This document shows positions 1 through 7,280 of a stretch of 34,776 bases of DNA, in pieces. The translations under genes were made by a program, and so were the position numbers. The notes beneath the pieces are model-generated. The model saw only the letters and a program-made list of their open reading frames with translations, made no database searches and was not told the origin of the DNA. The stretch covers positions 1 through 34,776 of the forward strand of contig JAFGIX010000063.1 of NCBI GenBank assembly GCA_016929395.1, given 5' to 3'. This stretch comes from Candidatus Zymogenus saltonus (GTDB lineage: Bacteria > Desulfobacterota > Zymogenia > Zymogenales > Zymogenaceae). Within the stretch, counting starts at the first letter, position 1. The number at the start of each line of letters is the position of its first letter.

Positions 1-78
1 ACTCCGGCTATGGCGGCTGGAATCACCGATCATCTTTGGGAAATCGAAGATATTTTGAATCTTTTAAAATCAAACTGA
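1..78 (+). pseudogene. C-terminal end of a transposase, cut by the window edge
   Basis: The frame beginning at base 1 is open for 25 codons and stops at TGA 76-78. It reads TPAMAAGITDHLW followed by an acidic and leucine-rich tail. That 'TPAMAAG.TDH.W' ending is, from memory, a common C-terminus of DDE transposases found as multicopy insertion elements in Deltaproteobacteria and other bacteria. Only the tail is inside the window, so family, completeness and copy number cannot be judged. A Rho-independent terminator lies about 100 bases downstream on the same strand. The residue pattern is seen directly; the transposase assignment is recall of the family tail and moderately secure. Confidence 0.5.
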
Positions 79-175
79 CCCACTACCGAAAATTCAGCAA
101 ATAGGAGACGGCGGTCATTTATCAGATATTTGTCGAAGGGCGTTCGAGGCTCCCGAAAAAATGAGGGTCGATTTC

Positions 176-197
176 CCCGCTGTAAGCGGGTTTTTTT
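176..197 (+). terminator. Rho-independent terminator
   Basis: CCCGC (176-180) pairs with GCGGG (186-190) around the loop TGTAA and is followed by seven T residues (191-197). It is placed to end transcription of the transposase remnant at the left edge. Confidence 0.7.
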
Positions 198-318
198 ATG
201 AGAAGATGTTGAATTGATATACTTCGTTAATACGATGATTTCGTACTTGAGATAAAAGGCAAGAAACACATCAATATACTTCTGCTTCTTAAAAGTGAAT
301 TTGTGGAAAGCAGAATTC

Positions 319-382
319 GAATTTTGTCAAGGGCGGCCCAAGGGGCCGTCACCCTTGGCGATCAAAACCCTTGACAAAATTC
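319..382. repeat. Nested inverted repeat overlapping a promoter
   Basis: Outer arms of 15 bp are perfect: GAATTTTGTCAAGGG at 319-333 and its reverse complement at 368-382. Inside lies a second perfect dyad, CGGCCC (334-339) and GGGCCG (343-348), with a 3-nt centre. The right outer arm contains TTGACA (371-376), the -35 element proposed for the downstream vWA gene; the left arm carries the same hexamer facing the other way. It could be a regulator site, a bidirectional promoter element or a mobile-element remnant. Confidence 0.7.
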
Positions 383-402
383 TTTAGAAATCCTGCTATA
401 AT
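371..402 (+). promoter_or_regulatory. Sigma70-like promoter with extended -10
   Basis: TTGACA at 371-376 and TATAAT at 397-402 are both consensus hexamers, but the spacer is 20 bp, longer than the ideal 17. The -10 is preceded by TGC (394-396), an extended -10 that could compensate. The predicted start near 409 would give a leader of about 240 nt before the vWA gene at 652. Confidence 0.55.
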
Positions 403-651
403 AGAGATAATACCGAAGAAAATGATTTATATTAAACATCGGAGGAGTTTGAATATTTTTAGATATTGAATGTCTTTACACTTAAAAAAGATAGAAAGTC
501 ATTTTCCCCCGTTAAGAAACATTTTTTTCAAATCTAAAATCCCGAAGAATCGGAGACCAAAATAATTTGGGGAAAAGATTTTTTTAGCGATTCGGAAAAT
601 GGAACAACCCTATCCCCATCCTTGTCATAAAGAAAAAATTGGAGGATAACC

Positions 652-1911
652 ATGAAAAAGAATAAGGTACTGTTTTTGCTTTTTTCCATCTTCTTTGTCT
701 TGATCGCCGTAACGCCACAAGCCTGGGCGAAAAAGGCGCCCAGGATGGACGTCGTATTTCTTATCGATACGACGGGCTCCATGGACGACGAGATAGCTGT
801 GGTGAAAGAGAGCCTTGTCGACATGATCTCCGAGATCGAGAGCGGAACCCCCGAGCCGGATGTCAGGTTCGGGCTTGTCCTTTACCGGGACAGGGGCGAC
901 GAATACGTCACAATGATCTTTAAGCTCACCGACGACACCGACACCATATTAAGAGAGGTCAGGCAGATAAGGGCGACCGGCGGCGGCGACTTGCCGGAGA
1001 GCGTCAACGAGGCGCTGCACGTCGCAATCCACGAGATCAACTGGGACAGGAACAAAGACACTGAAAAGACGATCTATCTTATCGGCGACGCAAAGCCCCA
1101 TTTCTACGAGCAGGACTACCGTTGGGAGGACGAGATCGAGGAGGCCCTCGACAGGTACATCGTAATAAACAGCATCGGCTGCAGCGGCCTGTCGTCCGAG
1201 GGTGTCGACATATTCACAAAGATAGCCAAGGGATCGGAGGGAACGTTCCGCTACCTCACATACAGACAGGAATATGTAAAGGCGGACGGAACCAGGGAGA
1301 AGGTCATGGTGGCGGGCGGGAGCTACTACGAGATGGACGAGGAGGCGGACGAGAGCCACTGGAAGCTCGGGGCGGACAGGGCAAAGACCAAGGGTATCGC
1401 CAAGGAGATGAAGGCTGCGCCCTCATCGGGGTCCGGTTTGAAGGATGGGGGAGGCCTTGAAGGAGCCGTAATCGGGCCGAAGGAGAACAACCTCGATTCC
1501 ATCTTGACGTCCGACATCAAAAAACGGATGATCGAAAAGGGCGTGAAGTACGGCGACGCCGTGGAATTCGACCTCATCTATTCCGGAACGGCCTCGGCTG
1601 TGAAGGAGGAGAAGGAGATCAGCGCGAAAGACAGGGGCGAGCTGAAAAAGCTCCTTAAAGACTACGGTATGGAGAAGGCAAAGATCTCGGGGCTGGATTT
1701 CAAGAAGTACAAGGTCTTCGGCTTCATAACAAAAGCGGATGGCGGTTTTACGGATATAAGGATTAAGGAAGTGACCGTCGAGGACGACACCGTAAACGTG
1801 ACGCTTTTGGGTACTTCAAATAAGGGGGGCGCAAAGGACACGTCCAGGGCAATCCTTATAGCAGTTCCTGTCTCGGAAAAGGCGATAGCGAACTACTACT
1901 TCGCCAAGTAG
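652..1911 (+). CDS. Secreted von Willebrand factor A domain protein
   Basis: The 419-residue product starts with a Sec signal peptide (basic MKKNK, hydrophobic run to about residue 20, AWA cleavage site at 24-26). The mature protein opens straight into a vWA domain: strand MDVVFLID followed by the metal-ion-dependent adhesion site D39-T-T-G-S-M44. Such domains bind protein ligands through a divalent cation; the role here is unknown. The fold probably spans residues 32-215, including an acidic stretch and an 'SIGCSGLSSEG' segment. The C-terminal half has no motif I recognise. The start is supported by GGAGG at 641-645, six bases before the ATG. It is preceded by its own probable promoter and followed by a strong hairpin, so it looks monocistronic. 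Export to the periplasm or surface is inferred from the signal peptide. Confidence 0.85.
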   Translation: MKKNKVLFLLFSIFFVLIAVTPQAWAKKAPRMDVVFLIDTTGSMDDEIAVVKESLVDMISEIESGTPEPDVRFGLVLYRDRGDEYVTMIFKLTDDTDTILREVRQIRATGGGDLPESVNEALHVAIHEINWDRNKDTEKTIYLIGDAKPHFYEQDYRWEDEIEEALDRYIVINSIGCSGLSSEGVDIFTKIAKGSEGTFRYLTYRQEYVKADGTREKVMVAGGSYYEMDEEADESHWKLGADRAKTKGIAKEMKAAPSSGSGLKDGGGLEGAVIGPKENNLDSILTSDIKKRMIEKGVKYGDAVEFDLIYSGTASAVKEEKEISAKDRGELKKLLKDYGMEKAKISGLDFKKYKVFGFITKADGGFTDIRIKEVTVEDDTVNVTLLGTSNKGGAKDTSRAILIAVPVSEKAIANYYFAK

Positions 1912-1935
1912 GAGACAATTTCCCCAAAAATCGTC

Positions 1936-1964
1936 GGGGCGGCGGGATAATATTCCGCCGCCCC
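1936..1964. terminator. Hairpin after the vWA gene
   Basis: A perfect 10-bp GC stem (1936-1945 with 1955-1964) surrounds a 9-nt loop, 24 bases after the stop codon. There is no good T tract on the plus strand; the minus strand has five T residues. It may act as a weak terminator or an mRNA 3'-end stabiliser. Confidence 0.5.
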
Positions 1965-2231
1965 TCCCTCTAATATATGCCAATTTCAAGGCTGCCGTAA
2001 TAAACAACATCAAATAAAAGAATATACGGCACTTCATTTCGAGTCTTTAGACACATTTTTTCTTTTTATATTGACTTTGCCCATAAAGTCTAATATAATA
2101 TTTTATTTTAGTAATGGAAAATGTCTGCGTTTTGGAGACCTGATTCCATTAGCTCCTGTTTTATAAGAATAATAAAATCTATCTGATTTGAAAAAAAGTC
2201 GTTATATCTGATCCTTAGCCTTGGTTGGATA
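1965..2231. other. AT-rich intergenic leader with small dyad
   Basis: This stretch has no gene. It contains a good promoter (2071-2099) and, just after its predicted start, the dyad TAATGGAA (2112-2119) / TTCCATTA (2144-2151). The dyad could fold as a leader hairpin before the PH-like gene. It matches no RNA family I know. Confidence 0.5.
2071..2099 (+). promoter_or_regulatory. Sigma70-like promoter
   Basis: TTGACT (2071-2076) and TATAAT (2094-2099) are separated by exactly 17 bp. The predicted start near 2106 would transcribe the membrane protein at 2232 and possibly dksA and the bactofilin beyond it. Confidence 0.7.
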
Positions 2232-2846
2232 TTGCAGCTTCAAAAAATGAAAGACAAAAAGGGAAAAAAGAAGGGAGATGAGGAAGAGAAGGGATTAAAG
2301 GAAGACAAGGACGCCAAGAAAGAAGACACACAGTTGGAATTCAACATAAAGGGCATCCTTGTATACCCCTATTTTATTGCGATTCTCCTTTCGTTTTTAC
2401 TTATCTATTTATGTATCCTGAAAAGCGATCCAAGCATAAAGATATTTGTTCTTGTGGCGGTGTTGACCCCTTTTTATTACTTCTTTTTGGAGTTGGTTTC
2501 CCGTAAAATCGTTATCTCTAAAGATAGCATCCTTATCAGGAAGCTATTAAGGAAAAAGACGATATTGATTAAAGATATTGTACAGGCGGGGACGGCGAGC
2601 TTTAAGAGCAAGACATATGTCTTCTTAGATCTCAAGAGGGGTGGTCCCGTTATCATTTCAAATACTTACGGGCGGTTCAGAGAACTCTTAAATACATTAT
2701 CTGTACTATTAGGAGAGAGGAGGCTGGCGGAAAACTTCAAAAAGCTTCCCGAATCGAGCTATACAAGGTATTCTGATGTCATAAGCACATGGGTAGCGAT
2801 TTTGGTCTTTATCTCAATAATTATTCTAAGATTATTAGATAACTAG
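2232..2846 (+). CDS. Membrane protein with charged N-terminus and PH-like segment, unknown function
   Basis: The 204-residue product has a lysine/glutamate-rich cytoplasmic-looking head (residues 1-35), two adjacent transmembrane segments (about 43-63 and 70-90), a soluble middle with the alternating strands of a bacterial PH-like domain (about 91-160), and a final transmembrane segment (about 184-202). I do not recognise a specific family. The longest frame begins with TTG at 2232; ATG at 2247 is an alternative. Neither has a clear Shine-Dalgarno sequence, so the start is uncertain. A strong promoter lies 130 bases upstream and dksA follows 36 bases downstream, suggesting possible cotranscription. 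Nothing catalytic is visible. Confidence 0.65.
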   Translation: MQLQKMKDKKGKKKGDEEEKGLKEDKDAKKEDTQLEFNIKGILVYPYFIAILLSFLLIYLCILKSDPSIKIFVLVAVLTPFYYFFLELVSRKIVISKDSILIRKLLRKKTILIKDIVQAGTASFKSKTYVFLDLKRGGPVIISNTYGRFRELLNTLSVLLGERRLAENFKKLPESSYTRYSDVISTWVAILVFISIIILRLLDN

Positions 2847-2882
2847 AGCACAATAGCATTTTTAAAGAGGTTTTAACTCCCC

Positions 2883-3245
2883 ATGGATAAAAAGACCGCC
2901 CAAAAATTCAAGAAATTACTGGAGGCCAGGCTCGAGGAGCTCCTGGCCGAGGCCACCGATACAGTTTCAGAGATGACCCGCACAAAAGAGGACTTTCCGG
3001 ACCCGACCGACAGGGCCTCCCACGAATCGGATAGAAACTTCGTGCTGCGTATCCGCGACAGAGAGAGAAAACTGATTGTGAAGATACAAGAAGCCCTGGC
3101 GAGGATAGAGAACGGCACTTTTGGAATATGTGATGAGTGTGGAGAGCCGATCAGCGAGAAGAGGCTCAGGGCCAGGCCCGTAACCACCCTTTGCATTCAT
3201 TGCAAGACCGAGGCGGAAAACAAGGAGAAACAGGGAAATTCCTAA
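2883..3245 (+). CDS. dksA: DksA/TraR-family zinc finger transcription factor
   Basis: The 120-residue protein has the DksA layout: an N-terminal coiled coil (about 3-78) with the tip motif D40-P-T-D43-R-A45, matching the DxxDxA tip that enters the RNA polymerase secondary channel, then a C4 zinc finger with C83, C86, C104 and C107. DksA proteins act with ppGpp to redirect transcription in the stringent response. Length is slightly shorter than the E. coli protein, typical of the shorter DksA/TraR relatives. AAAGAGG at about 2864-2870 lies upstream of the ATG. The stop codon is immediately followed by the bactofilin ATG with no spacer, so the two genes are almost certainly cotranscribed and perhaps translationally coupled. 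Family assignment is firm; orthology to dksA rather than a paralogue is inferred. Confidence 0.88.
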   Translation: MDKKTAQKFKKLLEARLEELLAEATDTVSEMTRTKEDFPDPTDRASHESDRNFVLRIRDRERKLIVKIQEALARIENGTFGICDECGEPISEKRLRARPVTTLCIHCKTEAENKEKQGNS

Positions 3246-3638
3246 ATGAGTAAAAAAAGAGAGAATCACACTACGGACGAAGAATCGAAAGGTTATGTAG
3301 AAGAATCCATCAATTACCTCGGCCCCGGTAACATCATTGACGGAAAGATTGTACTTAAAGGGAGGACCATCGTCGAAGGCTCCGTCATCAAAGGCAAGAT
3401 ATATTCAACCGAGAAGGACTCCGAGCTGGTCATCGGCCCCGGATCGGAGATCACCGGTGAGATAAAATCGGAATCGATTATCCTGAACGGAACGATGGAT
3501 GGTAAAATCTCTTCGCGAAAAGTTCTGATACAGGGAAATGGAGTGCTTGTCGGGGAGGTAATAACAAACCGTGGTCTCGAAGTCGAAGTGGGCGCCAAGA
3601 TGTCCGCGACGGTCAGAATGAAAAAGAAAAAACAATAA
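3246..3638 (+). CDS. Bactofilin (polymer-forming cytoskeletal protein)
   Basis: The 130-residue protein has the bactofilin (DUF583) pattern: a short polar N-terminal tail, a core of about residues 25-115 made of repeating strands with glycine turns (for example 'IVLKGRTIVEGSVIKGKI' and 'GPGSEITGEI'), and a lysine-rich C-terminal tail. Bactofilins polymerise without nucleotide into filaments of stacked right-handed beta-helices, at the membrane or as scaffolds for cell-wall enzymes, motility or chromosome-segregation proteins. No transmembrane segment is seen. The gene begins directly after the dksA stop codon. No peptidase or wall enzyme accompanies it here, so its cellular role cannot be narrowed. 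Confidence 0.88.
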   Translation: MSKKRENHTTDEESKGYVEESINYLGPGNIIDGKIVLKGRTIVEGSVIKGKIYSTEKDSELVIGPGSEITGEIKSESIILNGTMDGKISSRKVLIQGNGVLVGEVITNRGLEVEVGAKMSATVRMKKKKQ

Positions 3639-4024
3639 CCCGATCCTTTTCACCTACCAAATCTTTCCCGCATATAATATAATACGCTTACAAATCGGTC
3701 TGCTAAAAAAGATTGCGATCATGGATTAGAGACGCCATTTCACGCAGATAACAGCCTGTTTGCGGAAGGGGAGATAATCCATATTCTCCACGACGGGGCC
3801 TTCAGTGATGAAGTGAATCTCAAACGCCACCCGCCGATGCGCCTTGAAAAAGATCGATTTTGTATTCAAACCAATAGACCTTTTATTTGACCTCTTGATT
3901 AAAAAAGCAGGTCATGGATGGTGCCGGGCATATAAGATCGCCTCGCCGAATGCGGGCATAGAGGTCTTCACCGTTTTTTTCCCCCCGTTTTAGGGAGGAA
4001 CATCCCCGATCAGGGGATCAGCCT
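3639..4024. other. Intergenic region before the antiporter pair
   Basis: No open frame of interest is seen in 386 bases. Notable elements are a T7C6 run (about 3974-3986) and an SD-like GGGAGG (3993-3998), followed by a hairpin (4002-4018) right before the start codon at 4025. Confidence 0.55.
4002..4018 (+). promoter_or_regulatory. Hairpin between two SD-like sequences and the antiporter start
   Basis: ATCCCC (4002-4007) and GGGGAT (4013-4018) form a perfect 6-bp stem with loop GATCA. The upstream GGGAGG (3993-3998) is about 26 nt from the ATG, too far to act unless this hairpin brings it closer. The GGGG of the 3' arm is 8 nt from the ATG and would be masked by the stem. Either way the fold could set translation efficiency. 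Confidence 0.5.
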
Positions 4025-5260
4025 ATGAAAGAGATTTTCGGTCTTGCCCTCGTGGTAATCCTGTCCCTCGTCGGATACAGGTGGATCTACACCAACACGA
4101 GGAGGGCAAAATACATCTCGCCGATCATATTTTCGGAATTCCTCTACATCCTTCTGGGCCTCCTTGTCGGCCCGACCTTTCTGAACTTCCTCGATGCCGG
4201 GATACTGAAGGCCCTAACACCTCTGGTTTTCCTCGGACTTGGCTGGATAGGGATCCTCTTCGGGATACAGCTTAAATTCAAGGATATCGTCAAGTTCCCG
4301 AAAAGCTTCTTGGGGATAACGGTACTCCAGTCGATCGTTTCGGCCGTTCTTGTCTTTCTCGCCCTAATGCTCTATCTGACCTTAAGTGGCCGGACAGAAT
4401 TTTATCCCAAGGGGCTAATAACCGCCTCTCTCTTTGTGTTTGCCTCCATGGCGGCGTGCACCTCCCAGGCCTCTCTCGCCACCGTAAGCAGGGAGGTGAA
4501 GGGAAGCAAAAATAGAAACGTCATAAACCTTATGAGATACATCTCGTCGCTGGATGACATGGTCGCAATACCGCTGGTCGGAATCGCCTTCGCATACGAG
4601 GGCTTTCACACGATCGGAGGGGAAATCTATTTCAGATGGTGGGATATGCTCCTCTCGACCGTTCTCTTGGGCCTCCTCTCCGGCTTCATCTTAAATCTCA
4701 TTATTCGCATGACCGGAGACAGGAGGGAGCTCCTTCTCGTTATCATCGGGATGATTATACTCTCGGTCGGGGGCGCCGGTTATCTCAACGTCTCCCCGCT
4801 CCTTATGACCGCAATCTCGGGAATGGTTCTTGCGAATCTAAACCCGAAGCGGGACGAGATCATGGAGATACTCCTTCTCGGTGAAAAGCCGATCTTTCTC
4901 ATCTTTCTGATAATCGTGGGCGCCCTCCTCGAGTTTTCAGGACTTGTGCTGATAGTGGTCCCCATATACATAGGGATGCGGCTTTTTGGAAAGGTCTTCG
5001 GGGGATTCGGGTCATCACTTGTATTTAAAACCTATTTCAAGATACCGAGAAATATCGGCCTCGGGTTGATCCCCCAGGGATCGATGGCCGTGGCGATCGC
5101 ACTGTGCTTCTACCAAGCCGTTCCCGATCCCCTGGGGGGGCTGATCGTCTTTTCGGCGGCGGCGTCGGTCCTCTTCAACGAGGCCCTGGCCCCCGGGGCG
5201 ATCTGGTTTGTCCTTGAAGACGCCCAAAAAGACAACCGGATAACGGCGGGCACAAAATGA
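4025..5260 (+). CDS. CPA2-type cation/proton antiporter, first subunit or paralogue
   Basis: The 411-residue integral membrane protein has about a dozen hydrophobic segments and the Na_H_Exchanger (CPA) architecture. The unwound-helix region reads A-C-T-S-Q-A-S (about 144-150) instead of a canonical S-P-A/S-T. The core ion-binding motif is D177-D178 in 'SSLDDMVAIP', the DD form associated with electrogenic exchangers such as NapA. 'GIQLKFKD' at 80-87 corresponds to the usual 'GLELD' motif. No cytoplasmic TrkA-type domain is attached. The stop overlaps the next gene's start as ATGA (5257-5260), so the two paralogues are translationally coupled and may form a heteromer. The exchanged cation (Na+ or K+) cannot be told from sequence. 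Translation may be influenced by the hairpin upstream. Confidence 0.82.
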   Translation: MKEIFGLALVVILSLVGYRWIYTNTRRAKYISPIIFSEFLYILLGLLVGPTFLNFLDAGILKALTPLVFLGLGWIGILFGIQLKFKDIVKFPKSFLGITVLQSIVSAVLVFLALMLYLTLSGRTEFYPKGLITASLFVFASMAACTSQASLATVSREVKGSKNRNVINLMRYISSLDDMVAIPLVGIAFAYEGFHTIGGEIYFRWWDMLLSTVLLGLLSGFILNLIIRMTGDRRELLLVIIGMIILSVGGAGYLNVSPLLMTAISGMVLANLNPKRDEIMEILLLGEKPIFLIFLIIVGALLEFSGLVLIVVPIYIGMRLFGKVFGGFGSSLVFKTYFKIPRNIGLGLIPQGSMAVAIALCFYQAVPDPLGGLIVFSAAASVLFNEALAPGAIWFVLEDAQKDNRITAGTK

Positions 5261-6630
5261 GATACCTTTTCCCGTTGATGGCAATAACAGTCGTTTTCTA
5301 CGGGCTGGTCTCGCTCCCCTTCGACGGGGCCATGGAGAGGGGTGGAGTTGCGATAAGCATCGGCTTTCTTATGCTCTCCTCATACTTCATGGGGGGTATA
5401 GCCGAAAAGGCCAAGCTTCCCAGGATAACCGGTTATCTCGCCTGTGGAATTCTTTTCGGGCCCCATCTCCTGGGGCTGGTGGATTCGGAAACGGTCGTCG
5501 AGATGAGGTTCATAGACGGCCTGGCTCTTACCTTTATCGCCCTTGCCGCCGGGGGCGAGTTGAAGATCCCGGGACTGAAAGAGAGGATTAAGGTAATCGC
5601 CTTAAACATCCTTTTTCAGGTTACGGCGATCTTCTTCGGCTGCGTTGTCATACTCTTTTTTCTCGGCCCGATATACGGCGTCATCCCCCCAAACAACATC
5701 TCGATAGCGGTAACGGCAGGTCTCGTAACGGCATCCGTCATGGCGTCCCTCTCCCCGTCGACAATGATGGCCGTGATAAGCGAGACGAGGGCGGCCGGGC
5801 CCTTCACGGAGAGCATCATGGGGATCACCGTTGCGATGGATGTGGTTGTGTTGATCCTCTTTACGCTGTCGGTCACCTTCGGGGGGCTTTTCGTCAATCC
5901 GGGGGGCGATTTGAACTCCAATATAGTTTTCATCCTCGTATTCGAGATAGTCGGAAATATCGGGGTCGGGGCCCTCTTGGGAATTGGCCTCATCAACTAT
6001 ATCAAGTACGTCAACAGGGATCTCTCTGTGATTCTCCTCCTCTTTGCCCTTCTTATTACGAGCCTCGCCCAATTCTTCTCGGAATACCTCACGGGGATAT
6101 GGGGGTTCAACATCGTCATCGAGCCACTGCTGATCGCAATCACGGCGGGATTTGTGGTGGAAAATCTGTCGCCCAAGGGCGACGAGCTTTTAAAGACGAT
6201 CGATGAAAGCTCGCTTCCCATATACGTGATCTTTTTTGCCGTGGCCGGGGCATCCCTGGATCTCAAGATCGTATCCAATGTTTGGGCCTTGACGCTTATC
6301 ATAATGGGCTATCGTCTCTTCGCCCTCTTCACCGGGAGTCTTGCCGCCGGACGAATCCTGAAAGAGCCGAAAATCGAGAGCCGATGGATGGGAATATCGT
6401 ACACGGCCCAGGCGGGAGTCTCCATAGGACTTGCGGTCAAGCTGGGAGCTATTTTTCCCGACTGGGGCGTTCCCGTGGCCTCTTTGATCCTCTCCGTTGT
6501 GACCTTAAACCAGATAGTCGGACCCGTATTTCTAAAGCTGGCCCTTGAAAGGGTTGGAGAGACAAAAAAGAGGGGAAAAAATCCTTTACATTATCGAAAG
6601 AATCGAGGCAAGATCGAAGTTACAGGCTGA
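5257..6630 (+). CDS. CPA2-type cation/proton antiporter, second subunit or paralogue
   Basis: The 457-residue membrane protein is a full-length CPA exchanger, with 'LPRITGYLACGILFGPHLLG' (54-73) typical of the first helices, G-G-E-L-K (99-103), a canonical unwound-helix motif S166-P-S-T169 followed by 'SETRAAGPFTES', and a core site reading M194-D195. The first acidic position of the usual DD/ND/QD pair is thus methionine, while its upstream partner keeps DD. The C-terminus is a short basic tail, with no nucleotide-binding domain. It starts within the stop codon of the preceding paralogue, so the two should be made in fixed ratio. A strong double-palindrome terminator follows. Ion specificity is unknown; family membership is firm. 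Confidence 0.82.
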   Translation: MRYLFPLMAITVVFYGLVSLPFDGAMERGGVAISIGFLMLSSYFMGGIAEKAKLPRITGYLACGILFGPHLLGLVDSETVVEMRFIDGLALTFIALAAGGELKIPGLKERIKVIALNILFQVTAIFFGCVVILFFLGPIYGVIPPNNISIAVTAGLVTASVMASLSPSTMMAVISETRAAGPFTESIMGITVAMDVVVLILFTLSVTFGGLFVNPGGDLNSNIVFILVFEIVGNIGVGALLGIGLINYIKYVNRDLSVILLLFALLITSLAQFFSEYLTGIWGFNIVIEPLLIAITAGFVVENLSPKGDELLKTIDESSLPIYVIFFAVAGASLDLKIVSNVWALTLIIMGYRLFALFTGSLAAGRILKEPKIESRWMGISYTAQAGVSIGLAVKLGAIFPDWGVPVASLILSVVTLNQIVGPVFLKLALERVGETKKRGKNPLHYRKNRGKIEVTG

Positions 6631-6774
6631 CCAAGGGATTTAAGACTCTTTCGGAAAAGCGGATGATGAGGGGACGGTTCCGATCCCGGCATAAAGCGAA
6701 AAGGATTGGAGACGATTGTTCGCCGGAAATTGAGCAAATGTCTTCCGTGGCTTCCAATTTTGGGGGTCGAGTTT

Positions 6775-6809
6775 ATCCCCGGGGATGTGCAATCAGAATC
6801 CCCGGGGAT
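6775..6809. terminator. Bidirectional terminator built from two copies of a 12-bp palindrome
   Basis: ATCCCCGGGGAT occurs at 6775-6786 and again at 6798-6809, 11 bp apart. Each copy is self-complementary, and the copies also pair with each other to give a 12-bp stem and 11-nt loop. T-rich sequence follows on the plus side (TTCTATCTTT, then a T6 run near 6828-6833). It lies between the convergent antiporter and atpE genes and fits a shared terminator. Confidence 0.75.
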
Positions 6810-6849
6810 TTCTATCTTTAAGAAAAGTTTTTTCCCTGATAAATCAACT

Positions 6850-7233
6850 TTAGCCTAAAATGGCCCCGAATAAACGCAGGAACGGATTCGCAAATATCAA
6901 AACAAGGGCAACGATAAGCGCGTATATCGCCAGAGACTCAATCATGGCGAGTCCGATCATCATTGTGGTAAGTATCCTACCGAATGCGTCCGGATTACGG
7001 GATACACCGTCAACGGCGCCCCTAACGGCGTTACCCATGCCAATTCCTGTCCCGAAGGAGCCTAAACCCATGGCAGCAGCCGCGGCAAAAACCACGGCTA
7101 CGAAGAACGGAACGTACTCTGCGGCAAGGAGTTTTACCTCAACGGCCTCTTCGGCGTGATCCTGCGCGAACGCGAGCGCGGCGGTTGCTACCATCAATAC
7201 AAAAAACAGGGTTACAATTAACTTCTTAGACAT
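6850..7233 (-). CDS. atpE: F0F1 ATP synthase subunit c with signal-peptide-like N-terminus
   Basis: This is the proteolipid that forms the rotor ring of the F0 motor. The 127-residue product is longer than the usual 75-90 residues because of an N-terminal leader (MSKKL, hydrophobic stretch, AFAQ near 21-24) before the two-helix hairpin. Helix 1 has the glycine-rich run around 56-67, the polar loop is R79-N-P-D82, and helix 2 carries the ion-binding carboxylate E99 in 'MIESLAIY'. The position equivalent to the Na+-ligand glutamine of Ilyobacter-type rings is methionine (M66), which suggests H+ coupling; this is inference. I chose ATG 7233 because GGAG sits just upstream and the frame before it reads through atpB. 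It is the last gene of the atpZ-I-B-E run and ends at a convergent terminator. Confidence 0.92.
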   Translation of the reverse strand: MSKKLIVTLFFVLMVATAALAFAQDHAEEAVEVKLLAAEYVPFFVAVVFAAAAAMGLGSFGTGIGMGNAVRGAVDGVSRNPDAFGRILTTMMIGLAMIESLAIYALIVALVLIFANPFLRLFGAILG

Positions 7234-7280
7234 AAGATATCTCCTTTTCTTTCTACATCTTCTATAAAACAAGTCTATCT

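Larger units (their letters stand above)
79..651. other. Intergenic region between transposase tail and vWA gene
   Basis: No credible gene is seen in about 570 bases. It holds a terminator (176-197), a nested inverted repeat (319-382), a sigma70-like promoter (371-402) and then a roughly 240-nt leader for the vWA gene. The leader contains an SD-like GGAGGAG near 440-447 followed only by a six-codon TTG frame, which I do not call a gene. Confidence 0.6.

Noticed and set aside
449-469. Six-codon leader ORF starting with TTG after GGAGGAG in the vWA leader
   Set aside because: Too short and with a rare start; nothing ties it to regulation.
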